Below are positions 18,114 to 27,445 of a stretch of 64,000 bases of DNA, one piece after another. The notes below the pieces were generated by a model, which had not been told where the DNA came from, searched no databases, and was given only the letters and a program-made list of their open reading frames with translations. Made by a program: the position numbers and the translations under genes. This stretch comes from Thalassoglobus polymorphus (GTDB taxonomy: Bacteria > Planctomycetota > Planctomycetia > Planctomycetales > Planctomycetaceae), in the NCBI RefSeq assembly GCF_007744255.1, contig NZ_CP036267.1:4072001-4136000 (forward strand). Reading direction: 5' to 3'. Position 1 is the stretch's first letter; each line of letters starts with the position of its first letter.

Positions 18114-19049
18114 GTGAACCTACGAAACACTGAAATTTTCTGTGATATCGTGACCCACGGCAGCTTCTCGAAGGCCGCCGTGGCGAGGCAGGTTTCGCAA
18201 CCTGCGATCAGTCAAGCATTGCAGCAATTGGAGGAACACCTTGGAGTTGACCTGATTGACAGGTCTCAAAGACCGATTCAGTTGACCTCTGCAGGTGAAA
18301 TTTACTTCAAACGCTGCCAAAAGTGGTTGCGGGACTATCAGGACATTGAAGACAGCGTCCAGAAAAATAGTGGGCGACTGTCGGGACGTGTTCGAGTGGC
18401 ATCGATCTATTCTGTCGGGTTGTTACAGATGTCCGATTACGTGAGTCGCTTCCGGAGCGAATTTCCTGAAGTTGATCTCACCTTGGGCTACGCTCAACCT
18501 GATGACGTGTACAGCAAAGTCTTACGAGACGAAATCGATTTAGGGATCGTCTCGTTTCCGAGGGATGGTGGAGAGGTTGGCTGTATTCCCTGGCAGAATC
18601 AGGAAATGGTTCTGGCTGTTGGGAACACCAACAAACTGGCAGATCTCGACTCGATTCCAATCGCCGGATTGGCTGGTCAGAACCTCGTTGCTTTCTCGAA
18701 CGACTTGATGATTCGTCGTAAAACAGAGAAACTTCTTAAGAAGTCAAACGTCAACGTGAACGTCGTTCATGAGTTCGACAATCTTGAGACGGTCAAGCGA
18801 GCTGTCGAGATCGATTTAGGAGTGGCTATTCTGCCACTTGCGACTCTACGAAGAGAAATGGAATTTCGGACACTGAAAGCGATTCCTTTCTTAGATTGTG
18901 ATTTTGTTCGCCCACTCGGGATTGTTCATAAACGTCACAAACATTTGTCTCGTGCTGCGGAAAAGTTTGTGGAGATTCTTCTCGAAGACTTACCGCCCGA
19001 CGAGGCCATTTCCAAAACAGCGCCTGCATTCAGCAGTGCGATGTCATAG
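18114..19049 (+). CDS. LysR-family transcriptional regulator
   Basis: A 311-residue LysR-type regulator with a GTG start. The winged helix-turn-helix is at residues 1-60 (GSFSKAAVARQVSQPAISQA at 16-35, then the LEEHLGVDLIDRS segment). The periplasmic-binding-like effector domain occupies about 90-295 (GRVRVASIYSVGLLQMSDYV, then IDLGIVSFP, then AVEIDLGVAILPL). It resembles CysB/CbbR-type regulators. It lies 269 bases upstream of gltB on the same strand. In Bacillus subtilis the LysR protein GltC activates gltAB, so control of glutamate synthase is a plausible but unproven role. The C-terminal tail is slightly longer than usual. Confidence 0.92.
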   Translation: MNLRNTEIFCDIVTHGSFSKAAVARQVSQPAISQALQQLEEHLGVDLIDRSQRPIQLTSAGEIYFKRCQKWLRDYQDIEDSVQKNSGRLSGRVRVASIYSVGLLQMSDYVSRFRSEFPEVDLTLGYAQPDDVYSKVLRDEIDLGIVSFPRDGGEVGCIPWQNQEMVLAVGNTNKLADLDSIPIAGLAGQNLVAFSNDLMIRRKTEKLLKKSNVNVNVVHEFDNLETVKRAVEIDLGVAILPLATLRREMEFRTLKAIPFLDCDFVRPLGIVHKRHKHLSRAAEKFVEILLEDLPPDEAISKTAPAFSSAMS

Positions 19050-19318
19050 TTTCCAGTTATTGCGACCCTGAACTGGCACAACGAAGTGCTTGAGATCTCA
19101 TCGGGGAGACTTCCCTGACGAGTAAGCGTCCGAAGGACCGGACCGGGTGTACTCTTATTGAGCGTCCGCAAAAAAAGAAACACGACGATGAGCGTCCGCA
19201 CAGAGTGCGGTCACGACGAGTAAACCTCATCATAGAGAATATTATTGCGTAGAAACGATTTAGATTTATTGTGAGACCGTCAGACTTTGTCGGTTTCGAA
19301 CAGAAGGAATTGAATACG
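19050..19318 (+). promoter_or_regulatory. gltB upstream region with repeated AGCGTCCG motifs
   Basis: Between the LysR gene and gltB three near-copies of a short motif occur on the same strand: GAGTAAGCGTCCGAAGG near 19119, TTGAGCGTCCGCA near 19158 and ATGAGCGTCCGCA near 19187. The spacing of the last two is about 30 bases, three helical turns. They could be binding sites for the adjacent LysR protein or another regulator, although they do not form the T-N11-A dyad usual for LysR proteins. The gltB promoter should lie within 19200-19300, which is AT-rich (AGAGAATATTATTG). Confidence 0.4.
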
Positions 19319-22300
19319 ATGGCCACAGATCTCCCCCGCGGACTCACTCGCTTCCCTGAAGCCCAGGGACTGTACGATCCTGACAACGAACACGATTCGT
19401 GTGGCGTCGGATTTGTCGCGCATATCAAAGGGGAGCCGTCACATCAGATCATTCTGGATGCAGATCGTATTTTACGTCACATGACGCACCGTGGCGCCTG
19501 CGGTTGCGAAGAGAACACTGGTGACGGAGCAGGGATGCTGGTCGGGCTGCCGCACAAATTTCTCCGCAAAGTTGCCAAGCAGGAATTGGGAATTGAGCTT
19601 CCAGAGCCGGGCAAATACGGAGCCGGTATCATCTTTCTGCCGAAGGATGACGCTGCACGTGCTGAATTCAAGAAAACCGTTGAAGGGTTAATTACGGAAC
19701 AAGGCCAGAAACTTCTGGGGTGGCGCGATGTCCCTCAACGGCCTGATCTCGCCAATATTGGCCCTTCAGCAGTCGAAGCTGAACCTTGCATGGAAATGCT
19801 GCTCGTTGGAGCTGCAGAAGGGGTCGATCAGGAAACACTCGAACGGCAGCTGTTTATCATTCGAAAAATGGCCAGCCACCGCATCCGTGAATCGAGCCAC
19901 CCACATGCACTTGAATTCTATTCGTGCACGCTCTCAACGAAGGTCATTGTCTACAAAGGGATGCTGACTCCCGACCAAATGCTCCGGTACTTTGAAGATC
20001 TCTCTGATGAAGATTTCGAATCGCATCTGGCGATGGTCCACAGCCGATTCAGTACCAATACGTTTCCTTCCTGGGATCGCGCACAGCCGTTGCGGTTCAT
20101 GGCACATAATGGCGAAATCAATACCGTCAAAGGAAACAGTAACTGGATGAACGCTCGTCAGGGAGCGATGACGTCGAAGGAATTCGGCGACGACCTGAAG
20201 AAGCTTTTCCCAGTGATTGAGAAGCATTGCAGCGACTCCGGTAACTTCGACAATGCAATGGAATTTTTATATCAATCAGGCAGATCGCTCCAAGAAGTGG
20301 CCATGATGATGATTCCGGAAGCATGGCAAAATCATCACGAGATGAGCGAAGAGAAGCATGCTTTCTACGAGTATTTCTCGACCATGCAAGAACCTTGGGA
20401 CGGACCTGCAAGTGTCTCCTTTACGGATGGTCATTTTATCGGAGCCTGCCTCGACCGGAATGGTCTCCGCCCAAGCCGATACTACGTCACTCATGACGAC
20501 AAAGTCATCATGGCCAGTGAAGTCGGCGTGTTGGATATTGAACCGGACAATGTAAAGAGCAAAGGTCGTTTGCAGCCAGGCAAGATGTTTCTCGTCGACT
20601 TCGCGCAAGGTCGATTGATTCCAGATGAAGAGCTTAAGCACGATGTTGCCAGTCGGCGGCCTTATGGAAAATGGATTCAGAAGCAACGCGTCGAACTGAG
20701 TGAACTTGTCGACGAGTGGCAAAGACAGGATGGGAAACGAGAACGCGTTTCCGAGGACCGCTTGCTGAAGCAAATGCAGTCGTTCGGCTACACGACCGAA
20801 ACAATGCAGTTCATGCTGCTTCCGATGCTCAACCAGCGAAAAGATCCCATCTATTCAATGGGGGACGATACTTCGCTGGCATGTTTGTCTGATCAGCCAC
20901 GCCTCCTTTACGATTACTTCAAGCAACTCTTTGCACAGGTCACCAACCCGCCAATCGATTCGATTCGCGAAGAAGTGATTATGTCGCTGGAATGCTACAT
21001 CGGTCCTGAAGGAAATCTTCTCGACACGACGGAAGAGCAAGCACATCGATTGCGAGTCCCGCATCCGATCTTGACTGACAAAGAAACTGCAGCGATCAAA
21101 TCTTTGGATGGCTATCGTGGTTGGAAGTCTCGCACAATCGATACGACCTGGGAGAAATCTGAAGGAACATCTGGACTGCTCCCGGCGATTCAGAGAATTT
21201 GCCGTGAAGTCGAAGAAGCAATTGCAGCTGGAGACGATTTGGTCGTGCTCTCGGATCGTGGATGCAGTCCGACGAGAGTCCCGATCAGTTCGCTCCTCGT
21301 GACAGGAGCAGTCCACCATCACCTGGTTCGCAAAGAACTTCGGACTCGAATCGGCTTGGTCATCGAATCTGGCGAAGCTCGAGAGGTGCATCACTTCTGC
21401 CTGCTGACAGGTTATGGGGCTGACGCCATCAATCCATATTTAGCTTTCGAGGCCATCCAGGACGCCAAGGATCACGGTCACCTCAATGACAACTACGACG
21501 AAAAGAAAATCGTCCGCACCTACCGAAAAGCTGTGTACAAAGGAATGCTCAAAGTCATGGGCAAAATGGGCATCTCGACGTTGGCGTCGTACAAAGGTGC
21601 ACAGATCTTCGAAGCGTTAGGACTCGATGAAGATGTCATCAATCTTTGCTTCCGTGGAACAGCAAGTCGCATTAAGGGTGTGAACTTTGAGATTCTCGCT
21701 GAAGAACATCTTCGCCGTCATGAACTCGGATTCCCGACTCGGAACGAAAGCAAACAACTGCCGGTTCTTCCAAATATGGGACTCGTCAACTGGCGACACG
21801 GTGGCGAGCAACATGCCTGGAACCCGCTTTCGATTGCAGAAATCCAACAAGCTGCCCGTGCTGGAGACTCTGATGCCTACATGCGGTTTGCATCACTGAT
21901 CGATGAAAGCGACAAGCGGCAGGGGACGTTGCGTGGTCTCTTGCGATTCAAGCCGGGGACTCCGGTTCCGATTGAAGAAGTCGAACCTGCCAGTGAAATC
22001 GTAAAACGATTCTGCAGTGGAGCAATGAGCTACGGTTCAATTTCTGCTGAAGCTCACGAGACGATGGCCATTGCCATGAATCGTCTGCAGGCCAAAAGCA
22101 ATACTGGTGAAGGAGGCGAAGACGAAGCCCGCTTCACTCCGATGCCTAACGGAGATAGCAAACGGTCCGCGATTAAACAGGTCGCATCAGGACGGTTTGG
22201 GGTCACCTCATGGTATTTGACCAACGCCGACGAACTCCAGATTAAAGTTGCACAAGGTGCCAAGCCTGGAGAAGGGGGAGAGCTCCCGGGATTCAAAGTC

Positions 22301-23914
22301 GATAAAATTATCGCTGCGACGCGGAACTCCACGCCCGGTGTCGGACTCATCAGTCCACCACCACACCACGACATCTACTCGATCGAAGATTTGGCACAAC
22401 TGATCTTTGACCTGAAAAACGCGAACCCGACTGCACGTGTCAGCGTGAAGCTGGTTTCTGAAGTGGGTGTTGGAACAATTGCAGCTGGTGTTGCCAAGGG
22501 CCATGCCGATAAAATTCTGATCTCTGGCGACGGTGGCGGCACAGGAGCTTCACCACTCACGTCGATCAAACATGCAGGCCTCCCCTGGGAACTCGGAATT
22601 GCCGAGACGCACCAGACGCTCGTCATGAACGACTTGCGAAGCCGAGTCGTGTTAGAAACCGACGGCCAGATCAAAACTGGTCGCGATGTGGCGATCGCCT
22701 GCTTACTCGGAGCAGAAGAGTTTGGCCTCGCGACAGCTCCACTCATCACACTCGGTTGCGTGATGATGCGGAAGTGTCACCTCAACACGTGTCCAGTCGG
22801 GGTGGCGACACAAGATCCGGAACTGCGAGCGAAGTTCTCCGGTCAGCCTGACCATGTCGTGAACTATCTCTTCATGGTTGCGGAACATTGCCGCGAAGTG
22901 ATGGCAGAACTTGGATTCCGAACGATCAACGAAATGGTCGGTCGTGCCGATATGCTCGAAGTGAATCCAGAGATTGACCACTGGAAAGCGAAGCATCTGG
23001 ACCTCTCGTTGATTCTGACCAAGGTTCAAAGTCCATATAAAAACGCAGGCACACATTGCCAACGTTCGCAAAATCATGGACTCGAAGAGACTCTCGATCA
23101 GTCCATGCTGATTCCGAAATGTATTGAAGCAATCAAGAAAGGTGAGAAGATTCACCTCGATGTTGATATTCAAAACATCGATCGTGCCTTCGCAACTTCG
23201 CTCAGCCATGAAGTTTCCAAGCACTGGAAGTCCAAAGGCTTGCCGGAAGACACAATCCACATCACCTGTCGCGGCTCAGCTGGTCAATCTGTTGCAGCCT
23301 GGGCGACACGTGGTGTTACTGTTGAAGTCATCGGTGATGGAAACGACTACTGCGGCAAAGGCCTATCTGGTGGAAAGTTAATCGTCTATCCGCCAAAAGA
23401 GAGCACTTTCAAAGCCGAAGAGAACATCCTCATCGGAAACGTTGCAATGTACGGAGCGACTTCAGGAGAAGCTTACTTCCGAGGCATCGCTGCTGAACGG
23501 TTCTGTGTGCGGAACTCTGGTGCAACGGCTGTTGTTGAAGGGGTTGGCGACCATGGTTGTGAATACATGACCGGTGGCCGTGCCATTATCCTTGGTGAAA
23601 CGGGGCGAAACTTTGCAGCTGGAATGTCCGGCGGAATTGCCTACGTTTACGATCCTCAAAACCGGCTGCTCGGAAACTGTAATCTTGAACTTGTCGACCT
23701 TGAGAAGGTCGAAGATCCGAATGAGATTGCAGAGCTCAAAGAGACCATCAAGAAGCATCAGAACTACACTGGCTCGACGCGGGCAGCTGAAATTCTCGAC
23801 AACTGGGATACGAGCCTCGGACAGATCGTACGTGTCATGCCACGCGACTACAAACGTGCGTTGGAAGAACTGAACAATGCACAAAAGGCTACCAACCAGG
23901 CGACAGTGAACTAA
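19319..23914 (+). CDS. gltB: Glutamate synthase, large subunit
   Basis: The large chain transfers the amide nitrogen of glutamine to 2-oxoglutarate. At 1531 residues it matches the usual GltB length. The start is the ATG at 19319, preceded by AAGGA; the frame opens earlier at a GTG. The class II amidotransferase nucleophile is Cys28 (CGVGF), which would need removal of a 27-residue propeptide, as known for GltB. Later features are the central domain, the FMN-binding synthase domain (GDGGGTGASP), the 3Fe-4S ligands Cys1147, Cys1153 and Cys1158 (C-x5-C-x4-C) and the C-terminal beta-helix GXGXG domain. All key residues are present. It lies 138 bases before gltD and is almost certainly co-transcribed. 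Confidence 0.98.
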   Translation: MATDLPRGLTRFPEAQGLYDPDNEHDSCGVGFVAHIKGEPSHQIILDADRILRHMTHRGACGCEENTGDGAGMLVGLPHKFLRKVAKQELGIELPEPGKYGAGIIFLPKDDAARAEFKKTVEGLITEQGQKLLGWRDVPQRPDLANIGPSAVEAEPCMEMLLVGAAEGVDQETLERQLFIIRKMASHRIRESSHPHALEFYSCTLSTKVIVYKGMLTPDQMLRYFEDLSDEDFESHLAMVHSRFSTNTFPSWDRAQPLRFMAHNGEINTVKGNSNWMNARQGAMTSKEFGDDLKKLFPVIEKHCSDSGNFDNAMEFLYQSGRSLQEVAMMMIPEAWQNHHEMSEEKHAFYEYFSTMQEPWDGPASVSFTDGHFIGACLDRNGLRPSRYYVTHDDKVIMASEVGVLDIEPDNVKSKGRLQPGKMFLVDFAQGRLIPDEELKHDVASRRPYGKWIQKQRVELSELVDEWQRQDGKRERVSEDRLLKQMQSFGYTTETMQFMLLPMLNQRKDPIYSMGDDTSLACLSDQPRLLYDYFKQLFAQVTNPPIDSIREEVIMSLECYIGPEGNLLDTTEEQAHRLRVPHPILTDKETAAIKSLDGYRGWKSRTIDTTWEKSEGTSGLLPAIQRICREVEEAIAAGDDLVVLSDRGCSPTRVPISSLLVTGAVHHHLVRKELRTRIGLVIESGEAREVHHFCLLTGYGADAINPYLAFEAIQDAKDHGHLNDNYDEKKIVRTYRKAVYKGMLKVMGKMGISTLASYKGAQIFEALGLDEDVINLCFRGTASRIKGVNFEILAEEHLRRHELGFPTRNESKQLPVLPNMGLVNWRHGGEQHAWNPLSIAEIQQAARAGDSDAYMRFASLIDESDKRQGTLRGLLRFKPGTPVPIEEVEPASEIVKRFCSGAMSYGSISAEAHETMAIAMNRLQAKSNTGEGGEDEARFTPMPNGDSKRSAIKQVASGRFGVTSWYLTNADELQIKVAQGAKPGEGGELPGFKVDKIIAATRNSTPGVGLISPPPHHDIYSIEDLAQLIFDLKNANPTARVSVKLVSEVGVGTIAAGVAKGHADKILISGDGGGTGASPLTSIKHAGLPWELGIAETHQTLVMNDLRSRVVLETDGQIKTGRDVAIACLLGAEEFGLATAPLITLGCVMMRKCHLNTCPVGVATQDPELRAKFSGQPDHVVNYLFMVAEHCREVMAELGFRTINEMVGRADMLEVNPEIDHWKAKHLDLSLILTKVQSPYKNAGTHCQRSQNHGLEETLDQSMLIPKCIEAIKKGEKIHLDVDIQNIDRAFATSLSHEVSKHWKSKGLPEDTIHITCRGSAGQSVAAWATRGVTVEVIGDGNDYCGKGLSGGKLIVYPPKESTFKAEENILIGNVAMYGATSGEAYFRGIAAERFCVRNSGATAVVEGVGDHGCEYMTGGRAIILGETGRNFAAGMSGGIAYVYDPQNRLLGNCNLELVDLEKVEDPNEIAELKETIKKHQNYTGSTRAAEILDNWDTSLGQIVRVMPRDYKRALEELNNAQKATNQATVN

Positions 23915-24052
23915 TTCGCCAGAACGAATTTTGAACAAGGGATGTCAGTTCAGTGAATCACTACGATTCCAGAGATCATGATCATGGATCTCAATGTCCC
24001 AATGCAAATATCAATTCAATCGAAATCAACACGTGCTTAGTAAAGAGAACCT

Positions 24053-25570
24053 ATGGGTAAGCCTACCGGATTCAAAGAATACGCTCGTCAAACTTCCGTT
24101 GAACGATCTCCCAAAGAGAGAATCAAAGACTGGAAAGAGTTCTCCAAACCTCTTGAATTGCAGATCCTGAAACAACAGGGTGCTCGCTGCATGGATTGTG
24201 GAATTCCGTTTTGCCATACCGGCGACATGATCGCGGGGATGGCTGCCGGGTGTCCATTGCACAACTTGATTCCTGAGTGGAATGATCTGGTCTACCACAA
24301 TGACTGGAAAGAGGCTCTGGATCGGCTGCATAAGACGAACAACTTCCCGGAATTCACTGGGCGAGTTTGTCCGGCTCCCTGCGAAGGTTCATGTACACTC
24401 GGAATCAACGAGCCACCAGTCGCAATCAAAACTATCGAACGAAGCATTATTGATCGTGGCTTCGAAGAAGATTGGATTAAACCGAATCCACCTTCTCGCC
24501 GCACCGGAAAGAAGGTCGCCATCGTCGGTTCCGGACCTGCAGGGCTTGCAGCGGCTGCGCAGCTGAATAGTGCCGGACACCTCTGCACCGTGTATGAACG
24601 GTCCGACCGCATCGGCGGCTTGCTTATGTACGGAATTCCGAACATGAAGCTGGAGAAGTGGATTATCGAACGGCGAATTGACCTTCTCAAAAAAGAAGGC
24701 GTCAATTTTGTTGTTGAAACTGAAATCGGAAAAGATCTTCATTCAAAAGAGTTGATGGACCAGTTCGACGCCGTCATTCTCGCAACTGGATCAACAGTTC
24801 CGAACGATTTCTTTGCAAAAACACCTGGACGCGAATTGAATGGAATCCACTTCGCGATGGAGTTCTTACACAAGAACACAAAAAGCTTGCTCGACTCCGA
24901 CCTCACTGATGGAAACTATATCTCGGCGAAAGACAAAAATGTCGTCGTCATTGGTGGTGGAGATACAGGGAATGATTGCCTGGGAACAAGCTTGCGTCAT
25001 GGCTGTAAGAGCCTCGTAAACTTCGAGATCGTTCCACAATCCCCGAACGAACGTGCTTCGAATAACCCTTGGCCTCAATGGCCGAAAATTTTCCGGACCG
25101 ATTACGGGCATGCAGAAGCTGCTGCAACCTTTGATTACTCTCAGGACGCAAACAAGACTCTGCACGACGATCCGCGAGAGTATGCGATTCAATCAGCGGA
25201 ATTCATCGGAGATGAAAACGGAAACCTGAAAGCGATTCGCACACAACAAGTCGACTGGTCCGATCCCTCCTCTGGAGGACCATTTAGTGTGGTCGATGGA
25301 ACTGAAAAAGAGTGGCCTGCAGACCTTTGCTTCCTGGCTCTCGGCTTCCGCGGTCCAGAGCAAGTCATCGCCGAGCAACTTGGTATCAAGACCGACATTC
25401 GAAGTAATTACGAAGCTGAGTATGGGAAATACCAGACGAGCATCGAAGGTGTTTTCGCTGCGGGTGACTGCCGACGGGGACAAAGTCTGATCGTCTGGGC
25501 CATCAACGAAGGTCGTGAAGCGGCCAGAGAGTGCGATAAATATCTCATGGGTATTACAAACTTACCATGA
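24053..25570 (+). CDS. gltD: Glutamate synthase, small subunit
   Basis: Beta subunit that takes electrons from NAD(P)H through FAD and iron-sulfur clusters to GltB. It has 505 residues, somewhat longer than the E. coli protein (about 470) but within family range. Cysteines for the N-terminal 4Fe-4S clusters are at 46, 49, 54, 67 and 106, 110, 114. The FAD-binding fingerprint is [14 protein letters not shown] (about 150-163). The NAD(P)H fingerprint is [13 protein letters not shown] (about 295-307). A closing FAD motif [19 protein letters not shown] lies near the C-terminus. The stop is followed after two bases by a full TAGAGCA repeat, which ends the unit. Confidence 0.97.
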   Translation: MGKPTGFKEYARQTSVERSPKERIKDWKEFSKPLELQILKQQGARCMDCGIPFCHTGDMIAGMAAGCPLHNLIPEWNDLVYHNDWKEALDRLHKTNNFPEFTGRVCPAPCEGSCTLGINEPPVAIKTIERSIIDRGFEEDWIKPNPPSRRTGKKVAIVGSGPAGLAAAAQLNSAGHLCTVYERSDRIGGLLMYGIPNMKLEKWIIERRIDLLKKEGVNFVVETEIGKDLHSKELMDQFDAVILATGSTVPNDFFAKTPGRELNGIHFAMEFLHKNTKSLLDSDLTDGNYISAKDKNVVVIGGGDTGNDCLGTSLRHGCKSLVNFEIVPQSPNERASNNPWPQWPKIFRTDYGHAEAAATFDYSQDANKTLHDDPREYAIQSAEFIGDENGNLKAIRTQQVDWSDPSSGGPFSVVDGTEKEWPADLCFLALGFRGPEQVIAEQLGIKTDIRSNYEAEYGKYQTSIEGVFAAGDCRRGQSLIVWAINEGREAARECDKYLMGITNLP

Positions 25571-25572
25571 GA

Positions 25573-25676
25573 TAGAGCATCTTTCGGATTGGTGTTCAGG
25601 TTCTGCCTCGTGGCGAACAGCTATCTCATTCGAGAAACGCGTTCTCTACGGGCACAGGGTAGAGCAATCTGCTCTA
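25573..25676 (+). repeat. TAGAGCA-family palindromic repeat, copy 3 (complete)
   Basis: A complete copy starting two bases after the gltD stop codon. Order: TAGAGCA terminus, TCTTTCGGATTGGTG, CAGGTTCTGCCTCG, TGGCGAACAGC, variable centre, GAGAAACGCGTTCTCTACGG, GCACAGGG, and a terminal hairpin TAGAGCA-atc-TGCTCTA. The left and right arms are imperfectly complementary, so the transcript would fold into one long hairpin plus a small terminal one. It may act as a 3' end or processing signal for gltBD. Confidence 0.88.
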
Positions 25677-25752
25677 GAACACGTTGAGCACGCCTGAACG
25701 GGGATTTGTTTCACGGTTCACTTAAAGTGAGTCGCGATTCCAGATAGCATTT

Positions 25753-25781
25753 GACCAGAAAGTCCATACTTTTTTCTGGTC
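25753..25781 (+). promoter_or_regulatory. Leader hairpin upstream of sulfatase gene
   Basis: A nine-bp perfect inverted repeat, GACCAGAAA (25753-25761) and TTTCTGGTC (25773-25781), ends ten bases before the chosen ATG at 25792. No ordinary Shine-Dalgarno is visible between the hairpin and the start, so ribosome access may depend on this structure, or the gene may use a weak site inside it. It could also be an operator dyad. Confidence 0.5.
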
Positions 25782-25791
25782 GGTGCTTGTC

Positions 25792-27330
25792 ATGAAATTC
25801 TACGTTTCGCTGTTGCTGTTGTTGACCTGTTCTCTCCTCCCGGTGTGCGTCGCCGCTGAAGGCGATCCGCCCAATGTGATTCTCATTTTCGCGGACGATC
25901 TTGGTTACGGAGACGTGGGCTGCTTTTCGGAGGAGTCACCATTCAAGACACCACACTTGGACCGAATGGCCGCCGAAGGAGCGAAGCTCACCAGCTTCAA
26001 TGTGCCGACTCCATATTGTGCCCCATCACGCGGAACGATTTTGACGGGCCGCTATCCATTTCGACATTCTGTTGTTCGTAATCCAGCCCCTGATGCGGGT
26101 GTCAATAATTTTGGACTCCCGCAATCAGAAGTGACCATCGCAGAACTTCTCAAAGAGAAAGGCTATGCGACGGCCGCCTATGGAAAGTGGCACCTCGGGC
26201 ATCAGGAAGAATGGCTTCCTCGCAAGCAGGGCTTCGACGAGTATCTCGGAATTCTCTACTCGAACGACATGTTCCCGGTGCAACTTGTCCACAACGAAAA
26301 GGTCGTTGAATACCCCGTGGTGCAAGCGACGCTCACGCAGCGATACACCACGAAGGCAATCGAGTTCATCAAGAAGAATCAAAAGCGACCATTCTTTTTG
26401 TATTTGCCACATGCGATGCCGCATAAGCCGTTGGCAGCCTCTGACAACTTCTACACTCCGGAGACTCGCAACAATCTGTATGCGGATGTAATTTCAGAGT
26501 TGGATGCTGAGGTTGGCAGGTTATTGTCCGCGATCAAAGAACTTGGAATTGATGAGAAGACACTCGTGATCTTTACTTCGGATAACGGTCCCTGGTTTGG
26601 AGGGTCGACCGGTGGTTTGCGAGGAATGAAGTCGAGAACATGGGAAGGAGGACTCCGAGTCCCGATGATTGCCCGCATGCCCGGGACGATCCCCAAGGGT
26701 GTCAGTAATGATGCTCCGACTGCGAGTATTGATATCCTGCCCACGATCATGTCGCTCACACAAACAGAACTCCCGGCAGACCTCAAGATCGATGGCAAAA
26801 ACATCCTCCCACTCTTGCAGGACGCCAATGAGAAAAGTCCTCACGACGCGATCTATGGAATGCAAGGTGTGAATCTGGCGACGATTCGGTCAGGCAAATG
26901 GAAGCTGCATGTCCGAAGTCCGGGACGGAAGTTGTTTAGTCGTCTCACGCAACAACAGCTTGAAAACTATATCGATCCTCGCGGTCCCGATGGTGTCATC
27001 CTGCTTGCTCCGTACGAGCAGTCTCCTCCGTCGGATCACCCGGGACTTACAACCGGAGACGCTCCCAAAGCGATGATGCTCTTTGACCTTGAGGAAGATC
27101 CCGGAGAACAACATGACGTCGCTGCTTCGAATCCGCAGATTGTCAAGGAGTTGACTCAGAAGTTTCGAGCGATGGAAAAGGAGGTTCCAGACTTTCCTGC
27201 CCCGAAGAATGACTACCTGTTTCGAGCCCCGAAGAAGGGGGAACCACGCCGACTCATGCGGTTGATCGGAGGGGAGCTCGAGTACGATCGAATTCCTGCA
27301 ACTCAACAGCACCTGCTGAAAAAGGAGTGA
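25792..27330 (+). CDS. Secreted sulfatase (formylglycine type)
   Basis: Sulfate-ester hydrolase, 512 residues. A GTG nine bases upstream is possible, but ATG 25792 gives a good signal peptide (MKFYVSLLLLLTC, cleavage after about residue 22). The sulfatase signature is Cys76-Ala-Pro-Ser-Arg80 followed by GTILTGRYP; Cys76 would be converted to formylglycine. Metal ligands D35/D36 (FADDLGYGD) and a C-terminal TSDNGPW motif are present. The family acts on sulfated polysaccharides or aryl sulfates, exported to the periplasm or outside. The maturing enzyme is not in this window. It is monocistronic and convergent with the HD gene at 27446. Confidence 0.95.
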   Translation: MKFYVSLLLLLTCSLLPVCVAAEGDPPNVILIFADDLGYGDVGCFSEESPFKTPHLDRMAAEGAKLTSFNVPTPYCAPSRGTILTGRYPFRHSVVRNPAPDAGVNNFGLPQSEVTIAELLKEKGYATAAYGKWHLGHQEEWLPRKQGFDEYLGILYSNDMFPVQLVHNEKVVEYPVVQATLTQRYTTKAIEFIKKNQKRPFFLYLPHAMPHKPLAASDNFYTPETRNNLYADVISELDAEVGRLLSAIKELGIDEKTLVIFTSDNGPWFGGSTGGLRGMKSRTWEGGLRVPMIARMPGTIPKGVSNDAPTASIDILPTIMSLTQTELPADLKIDGKNILPLLQDANEKSPHDAIYGMQGVNLATIRSGKWKLHVRSPGRKLFSRLTQQQLENYIDPRGPDGVILLAPYEQSPPSDHPGLTTGDAPKAMMLFDLEEDPGEQHDVAASNPQIVKELTQKFRAMEKEVPDFPAPKNDYLFRAPKKGEPRRLMRLIGGELEYDRIPATQQHLLKKE

Positions 27331-27445
27331 CGTCCCAAGCTCGTTTTAGTCGGGTGAAGCAACGAGCATTCAGACCAAACGCCGGACTCAGCGCAGCCGA
27401 CAGTCAAACTTTCATTTTGAAAACACTCAGCATGCAGTCGGACGA

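Noticed and set aside
19074-19090. Possible sigma-54 promoter (TGGCAC ... GC) upstream of gltB
   Set aside because: The spacing between the -24 GG and -12 GC elements is one base too long, and the downstream element reads AGTGCT rather than TTGCA/T.
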